NCBI RefSeq assembly: GCF_016756535.1
Contig: NZ_AP023247.1
Span: 558,001-622,000, forward strand
Direction: 5' to 3'
From: Mesorhizobium sp. 131-2-1
GTDB lineage: Bacteria > Pseudomonadota > Alphaproteobacteria > Rhizobiales > Rhizobiaceae
DNA length: 64,000 nucleotides
Shown here: positions 9,723 to 17,484 of the stretch, one piece after another
How positions within the stretch are numbered: position 1 is the first letter of the stretch
How the letters are laid out: each line of letters starts with the position of its first letter
Notes under the pieces: generated by a model
Told to the model about the DNA's origin: nothing
Database searches by the model: none
Seen by the model: only the letters and a program-made list of their open reading frames with translations
Made by a program: the position numbers and the translations under genes

Positions 9723-10874
9723 GGCCTGTTGCGTAGTTATCGGGGAGAGGCTTGCGGAGCGATTTCGCCGTTGGCTTTCGCTTTGCTTCTGGGATTGGGC
9801 TTCTGGTTGGGGGTTTAAGGGTGGTGGTCCGGCCCTTTGGCCGGTCGCTAGGCGCACCTATCCCGTGATGGCGGCCCATCGGCGCATGTTGAAGGCGATC
9901 GCTGCCATCGTCACCTGACCAGCAGCCTTGGCCAGTCCGACATAACGGATCGTGGTCAGCCTCATGCGGTTTTTGAGCGTGGCGAAGGTGGTCTCCACCG
10001 CCGCTCGCCGTCTGGCGATCAGACGATTGTAATGCTTGAGCCGCGCCGGCAGCGCATGATGCTTGTTGGGGCGGCGCGCAATGCGCACCTTCTTGCCCTC
10101 AGCCTTGAGCCGGGCACGGCGGGCATGGGTGTCATAGGCGGCATCCGCCCACACCGTCTTCTCGTCGCCGCAGATCAAGCGATCGGCCGGCACTGTGTCG
10201 TTGACGTTGGCCGGTGTAGTGATCACCGTGCGGATCAGGCCCGATCCCTCATCCACCCCGACATGAGCCTTGTAGCCGAAGGTGAGGCCGCCCTTGCCCT
10301 TGCGTGCGGTTATGCGAGCGTCTGCGTCCTTCGACGCCCGCTCCGGCGTCGGCGGCGCCGAGACGGCATCGATCAGCGTGGCATCCAGCATCGTGCCACG
10401 CTTCAGGATCACACCGGCTTTCTCCAGCTGTCGGTCCAGTTCGCCAAACAGCTTCTCCATCAACCCTTCGCCGACAAGCAGATTGCGAAAGCGTGACAGC
10501 ACCGTGTGATCGGGGATGCTTTCCTCAAGACCAAGCCCGACAAAGCGGCGGAACGACAACCGGTCGCCCAGCGCTTCCTCCAGTTCGCGATCCGACAGCC
10601 CATAGAGCGATTGCAGCAGCAGCGCCTTGAACAGCACCAGCGGCGGCCAGGCCGCGCGTCCCGGCCCGCCATCGCGCAGCGCGACAAGCAGCTTCTCGAA
10701 GCGGTACCACTTCACCAGACCAGACAGCCGATCGAGTGGCGAAGAGCCACCTGGAAGCTTGCTGCCAAGAAACGCCTCCGCCAAGCTCAACTGACCTGTC
10801 TGCTTCACCGCCATTGCGACTCTCCACGGCTTCCGCCCTCAGAGAATCACAACCAGCCAATTACGCAACAGGCC
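9723..10874 (-). mobile_element. IS5-type insertion sequence, about 1152 bp
   Basis: The ends are imperfect inverted repeats: GGCCTGTTGCGTAGTT at the left and, on the other strand, GGCCTGTTGCGTAATT at the right. They enclose a single transposase gene on the minus strand. A CACAAGG direct repeat flanks the element. Both ends, the transposase and the duplication are intact, so the copy is recent and possibly still active. The insertion lies in an intergenic palindrome and breaks no gene. Confidence 0.85.
9858..10814 (-). CDS. IS5-family transposase
   Basis: The 318-residue protein has an N-terminal DUF772-like region with the SDRELEEAL segment (about residues 73-81), then a DDE_Tnp_1 catalytic domain. 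D and E candidates lie in TMLDATLIDA, VWADAAYD and AAVETTFATLKNR. The length is normal for the family and no frameshift is seen. It covers most of the element between the terminal repeats. Confidence 0.9.
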   Translation of the reverse strand: MAVKQTGQLSLAEAFLGSKLPGGSSPLDRLSGLVKWYRFEKLLVALRDGGPGRAAWPPLVLFKALLLQSLYGLSDRELEEALGDRLSFRRFVGLGLEESIPDHTVLSRFRNLLVGEGLMEKLFGELDRQLEKAGVILKRGTMLDATLIDAVSAPPTPERASKDADARITARKGKGGLTFGYKAHVGVDEGSGLIRTVITTPANVNDTVPADRLICGDEKTVWADAAYDTHARRARLKAEGKKVRIARRPNKHHALPARLKHYNRLIARRRAAVETTFATLKNRMRLTTIRYVGLAKAAGQVTMAAIAFNMRRWAAITG

Positions 10875-10897
10875 CACAAGGGGAGAAGGTAAGAGCC

Positions 10898-11527
10898 TCA
10901 GATCATGCTCGACAGGTCGGAAAAGGCCATCGCCTTGCGCAGCACCTCGGCGAAGCGCTCGCCGGCGATGTCACGGGCGCCGCTGTTGTCGATCGAGGTG
11001 ACGTCAGGTCCCGAAAGCGCGACGGCGGCGCTGCGCGCCAGGCGCGCCAGCACCTCGCCGCGCGATTCGCGGCCGCGCGCGGCCAGACGCTCGGCGAGGA
11101 TTTCCGGCGTCGCGGTGATCTCGACCACCGCCAGGTTGGCGTAACGCTCACGCAGCGCCGGGATGACCGAGCGGGATACATTCGCCACGGCGACATGGCC
11201 GTTGGCGACGGCCCAGTCGACATCGGCGGGCAGGCCATAGCGCAGGCCATGGGCGTCCCAGCATAGCGCGAAGGCGCCGTCGGCCTCGGCCTCGGCGAAG
11301 GCGGCGTCGGCCAGCGTGTCGTGGTCCTCGCTCGCCGCATCACTCGGACGGGTGATGACGCGACGCACGAATTCCAGCCGCGTCTCGTCGGCGAAGCGGC
11401 TCTTGGCGTAGCCGATCACCGTGTCCTTGCCGGCGCCGCTCGGGCCGACCACGGCGACGAAGACGCCGTTGCGGATCGGGAACGTCTCGGCCGACAGTTC
11501 GCGTTCGAGCAAGGCCGATACCATCAT
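10898..11527 (-). CDS. phnN: ribose 1,5-bisphosphate phosphokinase (PhnN)
   Basis: The 209-residue guanylate-kinase-like protein has a P-loop GPSGAGKD (residues 28-35) and the RRVITRP segment conserved in PhnN. PhnN makes phosphoribosyl diphosphate from ribose 1,5-bisphosphate in the carbon-phosphorus lyase pathway. Its ATG overlaps the phnM stop by four bases (ATGA), so it is translationally coupled to phnM. The stop lies 9 bases beyond the palindrome disrupted by the insertion sequence, so the gene itself is intact. Confidence 0.88.
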   Translation of the reverse strand: MMVSALLERELSAETFPIRNGVFVAVVGPSGAGKDTVIGYAKSRFADETRLEFVRRVITRPSDAASEDHDTLADAAFAEAEADGAFALCWDAHGLRYGLPADVDWAVANGHVAVANVSRSVIPALRERYANLAVVEITATPEILAERLAARGRESRGEVLARLARSAAVALSGPDVTSIDNSGARDIAGERFAEVLRKAMAFSDLSSMI

Positions 11528-12663
11528 GCGACCCGGAGCCCCTGGCGCCAGACGGTGCGGACGACCGGAACGTGGTCGTCGACGCGCACGCGCACCAGGT
11601 CGGCGCGCCGGCCCGGCTCGATGACGCCGCGATCGTCGAGGCCGACAGCCTCGGCCGGGTTTTTCGACACCATGGCGACCGCCTGCGGCAGCGAAATGCC
11701 CTCGACGACGTCGCCGAGGAAAAAGGCCGACTGGATCAGGCTGAAGGGAATGTAGTCGGACGACAAGATGTCGAGCAGCCCGTCGCCGGCCAGCGTGCGG
11801 GCCGAGACGTTGCCGGAATGCGAAGCGCCGCGCATGACATTGGGAGCGCCCATCAGCACGCCGAGACCCGCCGCTTTCGAAGCCCGGGCGGCCTCTTCCG
11901 TGGTCGGGAACTCGGCGACGCGCACGCCCTGCTCGATGGCTTCCTCGACATGGCCGGCGGTGGCGTCGTCATGGCTGGCCAGCACGATGCCGCGCTCGCG
12001 GCAGGCGGCGGAGATGAAGACCCGGTTCGGGCCGGAATTCACGGCCGATTCGGCCATGCGCTTTTCGCAGAACTTCTGGAAGTCGCGATCGGAGAGCTTC
12101 AGCTTGCGCTGGTAGTAGTAGGCATAGGTCTCGAGATTGACGAACTGGCGCTGGCCCGGCGCATGGTCCATCAGCGAGGCGAGCTTCACCCTCTCGTCGG
12201 TCTCGAAATTAGCGAAGGCCCTCAGGCAATCCGGCGCCGACACCTCGCAGCGCAGATGGATGAAGTGGTCGGCCCTCAGTCGCTCCTGCTCGACACTGTC
12301 CTCGATGGCGTCGGCCAGCTTGCGGATGTCGGCGGAGGTGAGGTCGGCGTCCTCGTCCATGCCGACGCGCAAGGCATCGAGCACGGTGGTGATGCCGGCG
12401 GTCGCCACCTGAGCATCATGGGCAAGCACTGCGGCGATCGGATTCCAGCGCACCTTCGGGCGCGGCGCGTAGTGGCCTTCGAGGTGGTCGGTGTGCAGCT
12501 CGACCAGACCGGGAATGATGTAGTCGCCCGCCATGTCCTCGCCGGTGCGGGCAACACCGGGATCGATGGCGGCGATCAGGCCGTCGCGCAGCACCAGCGA
12601 GCCCTCGACGATCTCGTCGGCAAGCACGATGCGGGCATTGGTGAGAACGGTCTCGGCGGTCAT
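11524..12663 (-). CDS. phnM: alpha-D-ribose 1-methylphosphonate 5-triphosphate diphosphatase (PhnM)
   Basis: The 379-residue amidohydrolase-fold protein has metal-binding HTDHLEGH (residues 57-64), an HLR segment after the mid-region, and LASHDDAT (about residue 229), all characteristic of PhnM. It removes diphosphate in the C-P lyase pathway. It lies between a DUF1045 gene and phnN on one strand with a 33-base gap upstream and an overlap downstream. The core lyase genes phnGHIJKL are not in this window. Confidence 0.9.
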   Translation of the reverse strand: MTAETVLTNARIVLADEIVEGSLVLRDGLIAAIDPGVARTGEDMAGDYIIPGLVELHTDHLEGHYAPRPKVRWNPIAAVLAHDAQVATAGITTVLDALRVGMDEDADLTSADIRKLADAIEDSVEQERLRADHFIHLRCEVSAPDCLRAFANFETDERVKLASLMDHAPGQRQFVNLETYAYYYQRKLKLSDRDFQKFCEKRMAESAVNSGPNRVFISAACRERGIVLASHDDATAGHVEEAIEQGVRVAEFPTTEEAARASKAAGLGVLMGAPNVMRGASHSGNVSARTLAGDGLLDILSSDYIPFSLIQSAFFLGDVVEGISLPQAVAMVSKNPAEAVGLDDRGVIEPGRRADLVRVRVDDHVPVVRTVWRQGLRVA

Positions 12664-12696
12664 TTCAGGCAGTCCTTGATCTTAGGCAGTTTTGTC

Positions 12697-13404
12697 TCAA
12701 GCAGTTTTTCGGGCCGAGCGGCGCCCGAGCGCGTGATGGGACAGCACCATGAACGGGGCGCCAGGTTCGGTTTCGACGAAAAGCGTCAGCGCATCGACCG
12801 GCACCGGCCGCAGCAGCACCTCCGCGAACAGGCCCTCTATTGCTGCGCGCAGACGGGGGCTTTCCTGTGGCGCGGCGCGGCCGGACAGCGTCATGTGGAA
12901 GCGGAAGGTCTCGAAGACGTAGGGATAGCCCCATTGGCAGAGGTTGCGGAACTCGTCCGGCTTCAGTGAATCGGGGCTGCGGCGTTCGATCTCGGCCTCG
13001 GTCAGCGGCGCGCGAAAGCGGTCGAAGGCGAGCACGACGTCGCCGGCGAAGCGGTTGAGCGCCGGCACCGGCGCTTCCGGCACCAGGGCGAAGAAGCCGT
13101 CGATCTGGCCGACGACGAGGCGCGGGATGATGACCGGCTGGGTTGCTTCGGCAAAGCTGTCGAGCGCGGCGCGCAGTGAAGCTTCCGTCTCGTTCCCGGC
13201 CAGCAGGAAGGGTGCCTTCAGCGTCGCGTGGAAGCCATAGCGCCGCGCCGAGGCGGTGTGGAAGGCGACTTCCGCCGCCGACAGCTGACCCACGGCCTCG
13301 ACCGGCCTTGTGGCGGCGCCGAACGGGTCGCGTCCCAGCCAGTTGGCGGCGATCCGCGCCAGCGGCTCGTCCTGCCTTGGGGTGAAGTAGATGGCGTAGC
13401 GCAT
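12697..13404 (-). CDS. DUF1045 phosphonate-associated protein, 2H phosphoesterase fold
   Basis: The 235-residue protein has the two H-x-T/S motifs of the 2H phosphoesterase superfamily, FHATLK (residues 58-63) and FHMTLS (169-174). DUF1045 proteins are regularly linked to phn genes. A role in handling cyclic phosphoribose intermediates is plausible but not shown. The ATG at 13404 follows a GAGGA site and the gene is first in the DUF1045-phnM-phnN operon. The frame on the same strand from 13483 overlapping it is out of phase and is a shadow. Confidence 0.8.
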   Translation of the reverse strand: MRYAIYFTPRQDEPLARIAANWLGRDPFGAATRPVEAVGQLSAAEVAFHTASARRYGFHATLKAPFLLAGNETEASLRAALDSFAEATQPVIIPRLVVGQIDGFFALVPEAPVPALNRFAGDVVLAFDRFRAPLTEAEIERRSPDSLKPDEFRNLCQWGYPYVFETFRFHMTLSGRAAPQESPRLRAAIEGLFAEVLLRPVPVDALTLFVETEPGAPFMVLSHHALGRRSARKTA

Positions 13405-13537
13405 AAGAAGTCCTCGTCAACTCCGCTGCCATAGGTGATTTCCATGACGGATTGACGAAGCTTATGAGGGTTTTCGATGGCAAATCGGCCCGGCAGGTCC
13501 TTAGCCGACGATTTTTCCGTGCTGGACCAACGGCTTC

Positions 13538-13555
13538 GACCGGCCTCGGCCGGTC
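13538..13555 (-). terminator. possible hairpin at the end of the iol operon
   Basis: An 8-bp perfect stem (GACCGGCC, 13538-13545, with GGCCGGTC, 13548-13555) overlaps the stop codon of iolB. No T-run follows on the minus strand, so it would be a weak or factor-dependent terminator, or a 3'-protecting structure. Confidence 0.3.
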
Positions 13556-14375
13556 ATGCCTTCATCAACCATTCGTGCTCGGGCGCGTTGTGGAATTTCC
13601 AGGTGCGCTTCGGGCCGGCCATGACATTGAGATAGTAGAGATCGTAGCCATGGCAGGCGGCGCATGGGTGATAGCCCTTCGGCACCAGCACGACATCGCC
13701 ATCCTCGATCGCCATTGCCTCGTCGAGATCGCGGGCGCCATTCTTGTCGGCGTCGGTATAGACGCGCTGGAAGGCGAAACCTTGCGGCGGGTTGAGGCGG
13801 TGGTAGTAGGTTTCCTCGAGATAGGACTCGGCCGGCAGATTGTCCTGGTCGTGCTTGTGCGGCGGATAGCTGGACGTGTGGCCGCCGGGCGTGATGACCT
13901 CGACCACCAGCAAAGAGTCGGCCGGCTTGCCTTCCGGCAGGATGTTGGTGACGTAGCGTGTGTTGGTGCCCTTGCCGCGCACTTCCTGGCCGAGGTCGGC
14001 CGGTCCGATGACGCGCACGGGCAAGCCACCGCCAAGGCCGGGCGCCGAGCAGACCGCCAGTTCCAGTCCGGTGTCGGCGGTGACCGACCAGTCGGACCCC
14101 TCGGGCACGTAGACCGACCAAGGCTTGCCCTCGAAGGGCGACATGCGCTCGCCGAGCAGGCCGAGATCCTTGCCGCCGGCCGACGCCTTGCCCTTGCCGG
14201 TGACGAAGACCAGGCAGACCTCTCGGTCGCCCGTCTCGCCGGACGCCGTCTCGCCGGGCTTGAGCCGATGAAGGTCGAAGCCGACATAGGTCCAGCCGGC
14301 GCTTTTGGGCGTGACATGGGCGACGCGGCCATGGCCCTTGTCGGCTTTGACGAGCAGTTTCGACATAACGGTCAT
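13554..14375 (-). CDS. iolB: 5-deoxy-glucuronate isomerase (IolB)
   Basis: The 273-residue bicupin matches IolB, with the metal-binding cluster SSYPPHKHD about residues 167-175, an EETYYHRL segment and VPKGYHPCAACHGYDLYYLN. It converts 5-deoxy-D-glucuronate to 2-deoxy-5-keto-D-gluconate in myo-inositol breakdown. The ATG at 14375 overlaps the stop of the upstream small gene by four bases; an internal ATG at 14366 is an alternative. It is the last gene of the iolCDE-B operon. Confidence 0.93.
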   Translation of the reverse strand: MTVMSKLLVKADKGHGRVAHVTPKSAGWTYVGFDLHRLKPGETASGETGDREVCLVFVTGKGKASAGGKDLGLLGERMSPFEGKPWSVYVPEGSDWSVTADTGLELAVCSAPGLGGGLPVRVIGPADLGQEVRGKGTNTRYVTNILPEGKPADSLLVVEVITPGGHTSSYPPHKHDQDNLPAESYLEETYYHRLNPPQGFAFQRVYTDADKNGARDLDEAMAIEDGDVVLVPKGYHPCAACHGYDLYYLNVMAGPKRTWKFHNAPEHEWLMKA

Positions 14376-14584
14376 TCCTTCGGTTCGGTGTCGGCCTTGC
14401 CCTCTTCGGCCGGCTTGTAGAGATAGAAGAACTGCCAGACGGCGTAGCCGGCAAAGCCGAGCGCGATGACGCCCCAGAAAGGCGTGCCCGAGGCGAACTC
14501 GATCACCGACCAGACCAGGCAGACGGCCACCACGGCGATGCGCCGCCAGAGAGGCCGGAAGAAGGGGTGCTCATAGTCTTTCAT
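14372..14584 (-). CDS. small two-helix membrane protein in the iol operon
   Basis: A 70-residue protein has two predicted membrane helices (about residues 17-32 and 36-56), a basic PLWRR segment before the first and a polar acidic tail. It may match DUF3329 but that is from memory. The ATG at 14584 is preferred over a TTG eight codons upstream. The stop overlaps the iolB start as ATGA, so it is translationally coupled inside the inositol operon. The function is unknown; possible roles are an accessory membrane subunit or a regulator. Confidence 0.7.
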   Translation of the reverse strand: MKDYEHPFFRPLWRRIAVVAVCLVWSVIEFASGTPFWGVIALGFAGYAVWQFFYLYKPAEEGKADTEPKE

Positions 14585-14648
14585 CGCGCCAATCCAGGCT
14601 TTATCCAAAGCGCATCAGATAGACCGTGCGCCGTGGCGAATCCACCGT

Positions 14649-15563
14649 TCAGGCCGGAAAACCTTGCGTCTCCACCGTGTAGCCGGCGGCGCTCATCACC
14701 CGCATCAGCTCCTTGTAGCCGACCTGCGCCATCTTGAGCGGCGGATTTGCTTTCGGGTCCTGCTCGGCCTCGACGACGAACCAGCCTTCATAGCCATAGT
14801 CGGCGAAGCGCTGCACGATGGCACCGAAATCTAGCGAGCCGTCGCCCGGCACGGTGAAAGCGCCAAGCGCCACGGCGTCGAGGAAGGACTGCTTTGTGCG
14901 ATCGAGCCCGTCGATCACGCCCATGCGCACGTCCTTCACATGGACGTGGTTGATGCGCTTGTGGTGGTTGTCGATGGCTCGCAGCACGTCGCCGCCGGCA
15001 AAAGCGAGATGGCCGGCATCGAGCAGCAACGGAATGCCCTCGCCGGAATGGCGCATGAAGGCGTCGAGCTCCGGCTCGGTCTCGACGACCGCCGCCATGT
15101 GGTGGTGGTAGGAGAGCGGCATGCCCTGCTCGGCGCACCATTCGCCGAATTCGGTCAGGCGCCTGCCATAGGCCTTCATCTCGTCGCCCGACAGCTTCGG
15201 CTTGGTGGCGAGCGGCTTGGAGCGGTCGCCCTGGATGGAGCGGCCGACCTCGCCATAGACGATGCAGGGCGCGTTGACCGCCTTGAACAGGTCGATCATC
15301 GGCTGGATGCGGTCCTTGTTCCTGGCCATCTCCTCGTCGACCAGCGTGCCGGAGAACCAGCCGCCGCAGAGCGTGACATCGGCCTCTCTCAGGATCGGCA
15401 GCATCACCTTGGGATCGTTGGGGAAGCGGCGGCCCATCTCCATGCCGGTGAAGCCGGCCGAGCGCGACTGTCGCAGACACTCCTCCAGCGACACGTCATC
15501 GCTTAATTCCACGAGATCGTCGTTCCACCACGCGATGGGGGACATGCCCAGTTTGGCTTTCAA
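14649..15563 (-). CDS. iolE: myo-inosose-2 dehydratase (IolE)
   Basis: The 304-residue xylose-isomerase-like TIM barrel begins MKAKLGMSPIAWWNDD, the conserved IolE N-terminus. It carries SYHHHMAAVVE and LLLDAGHLAFAGGD with metal ligands. It dehydrates 2-keto-myo-inositol to 3D-trihydroxycyclohexane-1,2-dione. The start is a TTG at 15563: GGAG lies 7 bases upstream, and the first six residues are conserved in the family, so the downstream ATG would be too short. It lies 42 bases after iolD. Confidence 0.92.
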   Translation of the reverse strand: MKAKLGMSPIAWWNDDLVELSDDVSLEECLRQSRSAGFTGMEMGRRFPNDPKVMLPILREADVTLCGGWFSGTLVDEEMARNKDRIQPMIDLFKAVNAPCIVYGEVGRSIQGDRSKPLATKPKLSGDEMKAYGRRLTEFGEWCAEQGMPLSYHHHMAAVVETEPELDAFMRHSGEGIPLLLDAGHLAFAGGDVLRAIDNHHKRINHVHVKDVRMGVIDGLDRTKQSFLDAVALGAFTVPGDGSLDFGAIVQRFADYGYEGWFVVEAEQDPKANPPLKMAQVGYKELMRVMSAAGYTVETQGFPA

Positions 15564-15605
15564 GTCGTCACTCCAATGTCAGTTCGTTGCGAGGTGGGCG
15601 CGGGC

Positions 15606-17450
15606 TCAGCCCTGCCGGCTGCCCACGGCTTCCTCATACTTCTTGCGCGCGGCATTGACCTGCGGCCGCGCCGAGACTTCGGGCACTGCGACATCCCACC
15701 AGTGACCGCCGGCATCGGTCGAGACCAGGGGGTCGGTGTCGATGACCAGCACGGTGGTCTTGCTGTTGCCTTTCGCCTTCTCGAGCGCCGTCTCCAGTCC
15801 GGCGATCGAATCCACCTTCTCGGATATGGCGCCGAGACTTGCCGCATGCGCGGCGAAGTCGATGTCGGGCATCACCTCGTGGCGCGAGTCCTTCAAGAGA
15901 TTGTTGAAGTTGGCGCCGCCGGTCGCCATCTGCAGCCGGTTGATGCAGCCATAGCCGCGGTTGTCTAGCAGCACGATGGTGAGCTTGAGGCCGAGCATGA
16001 CCGAGGTGGCGATCTCGGAATTGAGCATCAGATAGGAGCCGTCGCCGATCATGACGACGACCTCCTCGCCGGGCTTGGCCATCTTGACGCCGAGGCCACC
16101 GGCGATCTCGTAGCCCATGGTCGAGAAGCCGTATTCGGCGTGGTAGGAGCCGGGAGCGCCGGCCTGCCAGAGCTTGTGCAGTTCGCCGGGCAGGCCGCCT
16201 GCCGCATGCAGCAAGGTGACGCCCGAGCCCATCGCGCGCTGCACGGCGCCGATGACCTGCGCGTCCGACGGATAGGCGGCGTTGGTCGACGCCGTCACCT
16301 TGGCGGCGGCGGCCTGCCAGTCCGTCTTGCCCTTCAGCGCATTGTCGGTCCAGGCGGCCGGCGCCTTCCAGCCCTTCAGCGCGGCACCGAGTTCGGAGAG
16401 CCCTTCGGCTGCGTCGGCGACGAGCGGCAGCGCCCAGTGCTTGCCGGCATCGAAGACCTGCGTGTTCAGGCCGACGATGGTCTTGCCGGCATTCTTGAAC
16501 AGCGCCCAGGAGCCGGTGGTGAAATCCTGCAGCCTGGTGCCGACGGCGAGCACCACATCGGCCTCTTCCGCCAGCTGGTTGGCGGCGGAGGTGCCGGTGA
16601 CGCCGACAGCAGCCATGTTGAGCGGATGATCGTCCGGCAGCGAAGACTTGCCGCCTTGCGTCTCGCAGACCGGAATGCCGGCGCCCTGCACCAGCTTGGC
16701 CAGCTCGCTCGAAGCCTGCGAATAGAGGACGCCGCCGCCGGCGATCACCAGCGGCTTCTTGGCACCCTTCAGCGCCGCGACGGCGGCGGCCAGTTCGTTG
16801 CGGTCCGGGCGAACCCGGCGCGGCGTCCAGACGCGCTCGGCAAACAGGCTTTCCGGATAGTCATAGGCCTCGGCCTGGACATCCTGGCAGAGCGACAGCG
16901 TGACCGGGCCGCATTCGGCCGGGTCGGTCAGCACCTGCATGGCGCGGTTGAGTGCCGGGATGATCTGCTCCGGTCGGGTGATGCGGTCGAAATAGCGCGA
17001 CACGGCGCGGAAGCAGTCGTTGACGGTGGCCGTGCCGTCGGAAAAGTCCTCGGCCTGCTGCAGCACCGGATCCGGCAAGCGGTTGGCGAAGACATCGCCC
17101 GGCAAGAACAGGACAGGCAACCGGTTTACATGCGCCAGGGCGGCCGCCGTCACCATGTTGAGCGCGCCGGGGCCGATCGACGAGGTGGCGGCCATGAAGC
17201 GGCGGCGGAAATTGGCCTTGGCATAGGCGATCGCGGCATGCGCCATCGCCTGCTCGTTGTGGGCGCGGAAGGTCGGCAGTTCGTCGCGCACCTGGTAGAG
17301 CGCCTCGCCGATGCCGGCGACGTTGCCATGGCCGAAGATCGCCCAGACGCCACCGAATATCGGCACTTTTTTGCCGTCGATCTCGGTCATCTGGCGCGAC
17401 AGGAAGCGGGTCACAGCCTGCGCCATTGTCAGGCGGATTGTCTTGCTCAT
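15606..17450 (-). CDS. iolD: 3D-(3,5/4)-trihydroxycyclohexane-1,2-dione hydrolase (IolD)
   Basis: The 614-residue ThDP enzyme has the usual three domains: an N-terminal PYR domain with the IGPGALNMVTAAA loop, a central domain, and a C-terminal PP domain with the GDGSYLM motif and the DNRGYGCINRLQ segment. It hydrolyses the cyclic dione to 5-deoxy-glucuronate. The ATG at 17450 has GGAGG 8 bases upstream; the in-frame extension to 17513 overlaps the end of iolC and is rejected. It is the second gene of the operon, 34 bases after iolC. Confidence 0.93.
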   Translation of the reverse strand: MSKTIRLTMAQAVTRFLSRQMTEIDGKKVPIFGGVWAIFGHGNVAGIGEALYQVRDELPTFRAHNEQAMAHAAIAYAKANFRRRFMAATSSIGPGALNMVTAAALAHVNRLPVLFLPGDVFANRLPDPVLQQAEDFSDGTATVNDCFRAVSRYFDRITRPEQIIPALNRAMQVLTDPAECGPVTLSLCQDVQAEAYDYPESLFAERVWTPRRVRPDRNELAAAVAALKGAKKPLVIAGGGVLYSQASSELAKLVQGAGIPVCETQGGKSSLPDDHPLNMAAVGVTGTSAANQLAEEADVVLAVGTRLQDFTTGSWALFKNAGKTIVGLNTQVFDAGKHWALPLVADAAEGLSELGAALKGWKAPAAWTDNALKGKTDWQAAAAKVTASTNAAYPSDAQVIGAVQRAMGSGVTLLHAAGGLPGELHKLWQAGAPGSYHAEYGFSTMGYEIAGGLGVKMAKPGEEVVVMIGDGSYLMLNSEIATSVMLGLKLTIVLLDNRGYGCINRLQMATGGANFNNLLKDSRHEVMPDIDFAAHAASLGAISEKVDSIAGLETALEKAKGNSKTTVLVIDTDPLVSTDAGGHWWDVAVPEVSARPQVNAARKKYEEAVGSRQG

Positions 17451-17484
17451 CTTGTTTCCTCCGCAGTCCTTGTGCCGCGTTTTC

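Noticed and set aside
9858..10814. Transposase as a pseudogene
   Set aside because: The frame is continuous with all DDE-region blocks and both IS ends are present.
12665..13483. Alternative 272-residue frame overlapping the DUF1045 gene
   Set aside because: It overlaps the DUF1045 gene out of phase on the same strand and is dominated by Arg/Gly/Ala; the DUF1045 frame has both 2H motifs.
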